Shown here: one piece after another, positions 62,502-64,000 of the stretch
How the letters are laid out: every line of letters starts with the position of its first letter
Numbering within the stretch: the stretch's first letter is position 1
Assembly (NCBI GenBank): GCA_008711295.1
Contig: VUYV01000090.1
Coordinates: forward strand, 2,207,529-2,271,528
DNA: 64,000 bases
Direction: 5' to 3'
Source of the DNA: Anarhynchus alexandrinus
Taxonomy: Eukaryota > Chordata > Aves > Charadriiformes > Charadriidae
Made by a program: the position numbers and the translations under genes
Notes under the pieces: generated by a model
What the model was told of the DNA's origin: nothing
What the model saw: only the letters and a program-made list of their open reading frames with translations
Database searches by the model: none

Positions 62502-64000
62502 TTGGACATCATTGAAGACAGTTGTGTATGCAAGTACTAGATACGCAGTGGCTACCCACTTGCCCTTGAGTCAGCAAAGCAGGTGTTTAAACATTCTGCT
62601 AAACAAGAATGGATTTAAATAAGAGCATAAGGTCAGAGTCCCCAGTTTGTTACTTTTTTTCTCCTTGCTTTGGCCCTAACAACATCTGTTGCACTGCATC
62701 ATCTTGCTAAACACGTCAGAACAGCCAAGACAGCACTTCTTAAAAAAAGCCGGTTGTCATTTCATACTAATTTCCTGACAGGAATGAAGCTAAATTGGTT
62801 AGAATTTTTTTTAAGGAACATCAGCATTTGGCAAATAAGGATGCATAAAAATAATTGAATATACTATATATTTCACTAGAGCAGGCTTGAATAGTTCCTG
62901 CACTAAATTACATATGTGGATCCCACTGTTTCATCTGAGATCATCTCAGCAGGGATGACTATGGAAATGCAAATTTACACTGCTGCTGAGTCCATGCAGA
63001 TTTTACACTGCGTGTCAATAATTCGTTTAAGTATCTTGGAATGGTTTGCTGTCTATCTTAACGTTTAACAATTCAAACATTCTGCTCTCCAAATTAGATA
63101 AAATGGTTTAAATCATAATGGTCTATTCAATATCCGCTTTGGGCCTTTTCTCATTTGCTGCAGGAGGTCCCAGGTTTCCCAGTTTCTCCTTTGTGCAATG
63201 TATGAGTATGTCCATCACTTCATCTAAAATATGGAGGGCACCTTGTGCCAACAGTCTTTCAAAAAAATGGCAAAATGTTCATTTTTCATATAATTTTTTG
63301 TTTTACCAAAACCAGTCAACACAGGTGACAATATTGCTGTTCACGCAAAATCCTACTGTTATTCTGCCATCTATTGTTTTTACAAAGTTTCCCTCAAAAT
63401 CACCGCAAGCTATACCAATGCAATGACTGATGAAGCATTTTCTGTATGGAGGTGTTAGATACCTTGTTAGACTGACTGTCAGAGTTGTTAAAAGATAGGC
63501 AAGTTTTCTCCTCCGTGAGCTGTTTTCACCTTGTGTCACACAGACTGTCACAGCCAGATTGACTCCAAGTCTATAATTTTTCCAAAACTGGCAAACTCCT
63601 AATTGCATTAATCCTTGTACTAAAGAAGAAGCAGCAAATGACCAAGACTGGTCTGCTAAAAGTTTTTAAAAAAATAATTAAATCTCCTAATAACATTGTC
63701 TTGCTTTCTTCTATTAGAAAAATCCAGTTTTACTGTAAGCATCAAAGGGAAGGAAACTTACTTTCCTATGAATTTCTTTGGTGATTGACTTTACAGCCTA
63801 CCATGCAAGGTCTTGCTCAAGGCTTACCAACAGTGGGGTCACTTAGAGGGGCTTTTGATATTGCAGACTTCCTGGCGCCTAATAAACACTGCACCTTTTT
63901 TCCCTCACGGGAAGCACTGATGGCCTGACTCTACCCAGCCTTCGTGGAACTGCTGGGAACTTAACGTCTCTGAGACCGCCGTCACTCTGCCGTGCTTGCT
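62502..64000. other. Non-coding stretch
   Basis: No gene is supported to the end of the window. Frames at 63118-63608 overlap on both strands. No repeat recognised; the last 100 bases become somewhat GC-richer with several CpG. Confidence 0.65.

Noticed and set aside
1..64000. Search for prokaryote-like systems, CRISPR arrays, rRNA or tRNA genes, endogenous retrovirus genes and mitochondrial insertions
   Set aside because: No regularly spaced repeats, operon-like gene runs, structured RNA genes, gag/pol/env-like frames or mitochondrial gene sequence were recognised on either strand.

Overview
The window reads as nuclear DNA of a bird, and it is almost entirely non-coding: deep intergenic or intronic sequence, AT-rich by eye. 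The assignment rests on a CR1 LINE at 38030-38280 that ends in the octamer tail ATTCTATGATTCTATGAT and still encodes the end of the CR1 ORF2 protein. Three further CR1 remnants of different ages lie on the minus strand, at 15007-15062, 23636-24480 and 41285-42105. No long satellite, mammalian-type Alu/L1 or bacterial gene organisation is seen. The species cannot be named from this; a neognath bird is the likely source (inference).

Layout: 1-15000 is unique AT-rich sequence with homopolymer tracts, a possible tRNA-derived SINE (4858-4925) and an old SINE/L2-type tail (7057-7165). 15000-25400 holds relics of ancient repeats: a short CR1 tail, palindromic amniote-repeat fragments, a polypyrimidine tract, a long eroded CR1 and a clear MIR. 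25400-38000 has a 30-A tract, a second MIR, a hairpin of TTTGAATATT repeats, a small GC-richer patch with splice-donor-like sites on both strands (33150-33440), and GGTT and AT microsatellites. 38000-45000 carries the young CR1, an unidentified GC-richer patch (40130-40400), the older GC-rich CR1 and, at 44000-44200, a CTCTG pentamer array followed by a perfect 32-bp palindrome. 45000-64000 is again quiet, with one candidate protein-coding terminal exon on the minus strand (53918-54358), one possible MIR (61308-61400) and a GC-richer patch open in two minus-strand frames (62131-62501).

No complete gene, RNA gene or CpG-island promoter could be supported. Nearly all open frames are short and look like chance readings. 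The only peptides recognised are CR1 ORF2 fragments. The only non-transposon coding candidate is the 53918-54358 exon, and it matches no family I can name. I found no convincing new biological system; the perfect palindrome and the candidate exon most deserve a second look.
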